Origin: Pseudomonas tohonis
Lineage (GTDB): Bacteria; Pseudomonadota; Gammaproteobacteria; Pseudomonadales; Pseudomonadaceae
Length of the DNA: 64,000 nucleotides
NCBI RefSeq assembly: GCF_012767755.2
Contig: NZ_AP023189.1
Coordinates: forward strand, 3,164,001-3,228,000
Direction: 5' to 3'
Every line of letters starts with the position of its first letter. The first letter of the stretch is position 1. The notes below the pieces were generated by a model that was given only the letters and a program-made list of their open reading frames with translations, was not told where the DNA came from and searched no databases. Positions 63,125 to 64,000 of this stretch are shown here, one piece after another. Position numbers and translations under genes: made by a program.

Positions 63125-63703
63125 ATGCCAGCCAGCCTGACCCGCTTCGCCACCGAGCCTGCACGCCGCGCCTACGTTGCCGCCCGGGTGGGACACGCCG
63201 AGCCCGAGCTGCTGTTCTTCGAGGGCGATGGACGCACGCCCAACAGCCGCTTTCCCGTACTGCTCTATCGCGCCGCGCTGCCGGGGCAGGTGGACCGTGC
63301 CGAAGCCTTCGAGAAACGCTTCGCCGCCCATCGCTGGGTACCTCTGTGGCGCGACGGGGTGTTCGACTACCACCACTATCACGCCAGTGCCCACGAGGCC
63401 CTGGGTGTCGCCGCCGGCAGCGCCCGGCTGATGCTCGGTGGCGAGAACGGACGGGAAATCACCGTGCGCGCCGGGGACGTGCTGGTGTTGCCGGCAGGCA
63501 CCGGGCACTGCTGCCTGGAGGCCAGCGAGGACTTCCTGGTGGTGGGGGCCTATCCGCGCGGGCAGGAGGCCTATGACATCCAGCGCGCGGGCACCGATCG
63601 CTATCTGGCCTCGGTGCGCCGCATCGCCCAGGTGCCGACGCCGGTGGCCGACCCGCTGAGCGGACGCGACGGCGCGCTGTCCCGGGCCTGGCGCGCCGCC
63701 TGA
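63125..63703 (+). CDS. YjlB-like cupin protein
   Basis: 192 aa from MPASLTRFATEPA with GGAGGACC upstream. A single cupin domain is seen: WVPLWRDGVFDYHHYHASAHEALGVAAGSARLMLGGENGREITVRAGDVLVLPAGTGHCCLEASEDFLVVGAYPRGQEAYD. The His cluster (HHYH, HE) and the later His form the metal site. YjlB-type proteins are conserved but of unknown function. It is divergent from the stressosome operon; co-regulation is possible but not shown. Confidence 0.8.
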   Translation: MPASLTRFATEPARRAYVAARVGHAEPELLFFEGDGRTPNSRFPVLLYRAALPGQVDRAEAFEKRFAAHRWVPLWRDGVFDYHHYHASAHEALGVAAGSARLMLGGENGREITVRAGDVLVLPAGTGHCCLEASEDFLVVGAYPRGQEAYDIQRAGTDRYLASVRRIAQVPTPVADPLSGRDGALSRAWRAA

Positions 63704-63786
63704 GCACGCGCGGGCTCTTTACTCGGCAGGTACCGCCGGTGCAGGCTCGACCATCGCCCCGATGGAGGGGCCGAGGAGGGAAGCCC

Positions 63787-64000
63787 ATGTCGCCCAGGAC
63801 GCTGCTGCCGGTACTGCTGGTCTCGACCGTCTGCGCGGCCGAGCCGCCGTCCACCGGCAAGGAGCCGCCGAATGCCTTCGAGGCCGCGTTCTCCATGACG
63901 ATGGTCTCGCCGATGATCAGCGTCATCGCCACCACCGATCTCAGCAGCGACGAGAAGCAGTTGAAGCTGGGGCGTGCCCGCGAGGACGCCCTGGCCTTCG
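63787..64000 (+). CDS. DUF2388-like secreted protein, truncated by the window end
   Basis: At least 71 codons from the ATG with GAGGAGG upstream, running off the right edge. Signal peptide MSPRTLLPVLLVSTVCAA, then FSMTMVSPMISVIATTDLSSDEKQLKLGRAREDALAF, which fits the conserved ATTDxTS and ARxDAxxFV blocks of DUF2388, a Pseudomonas family of small periplasmic proteins. Function is unknown. Confidence 0.7.
   Translation, partial: MSPRTLLPVLLVSTVCAAEPPSTGKEPPNAFEAAFSMTMVSPMISVIATTDLSSDEKQLKLGRAREDALAF

Overview
The window is GC-rich chromosomal DNA of a Pseudomonas-type gammaproteobacterium. This rests on the OprD-type porin, the HpaR/HpaA-controlled homoprotocatechuate genes, an AMP-ligase/SDR/thiolase/acyl-CoA dehydrogenase cluster whose order resembles P. 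aeruginosa PA2552-PA2556, DUF2388- and DUF1652-like small proteins, and REP-type palindromes (GTGGGAGCGG...GAATTCGCTCCCAC). The species cannot be named from sequence alone. No rRNA, tRNA, CRISPR array or transposase gene was found.

Region 1 (1-24.7 kb) is a catabolic island for 4-hydroxyphenylacetate (HPA). A small polyamine/amine group (FAD amine oxidase, GlcG-like protein, PotF-like binding protein) comes first. Next is a MarR repressor of the HpaR type. A nine-gene leftward operon follows, hpaG1-hpaG2-hpaE-hpaD-hpaF-hpaX-hpaH-hpaI-gabD, encoding the whole meta-cleavage route from homoprotocatechuate to pyruvate and succinate. A second HpaR paralogue and the AraC-type activator HpaA lie divergently. 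Then come an OprD porin, a TRAP transporter (dctPQM), two MFS exporters and a two-component HPA 3-hydroxylase. The hydroxylase is the Acinetobacter C1/C2 type, not the E. coli HpaBC type. A shared 15-bp element (ATTAATGTATTAACG or close variants) lies at the promoters of the ring-cleavage operon, porin, TRAP operon and hydroxylase, and weakly at the first MarR gene. I infer that HpaR controls the whole island through it.

Region 2 (24.7-44.5 kb) is mixed core and accessory sequence: a cystathionine beta-lyase-like enzyme, a CHASE3 chemoreceptor, several small Pseudomonas proteins, an NCS2 purine permease with a RutR-like site, MltA, DNA polymerase II, an Rrf2 regulator divergent from a type II NADH dehydrogenase, a LysE exporter, a PraB-like secreted protein, a five-cysteine SufR-like regulator, a LysR/MFS pair, and a 500-bp MITE-like element inserted in a REP palindrome.

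Region 3 (44.5-57.2 kb) holds a GAF-PAS-GGDEF-EAL c-di-GMP protein, a serine dehydratase-like enzyme, a KefC-type antiporter, a glyoxalase-fold protein, and an AraC-controlled short/branched-chain acyl-CoA oxidation operon.

Region 4 (57.2-64 kb) is a leftward stressosome-type operon, rsbR-rsbS-rsbT-rsbX-like-hybrid kinase-receiver/kinase. RsbT-type ATPase domains are also fused to the phosphatase and to the kinase, so the output appears to be a phosphorelay rather than a sigma factor. A YjlB-like cupin gene and a truncated DUF2388-like gene end the window.
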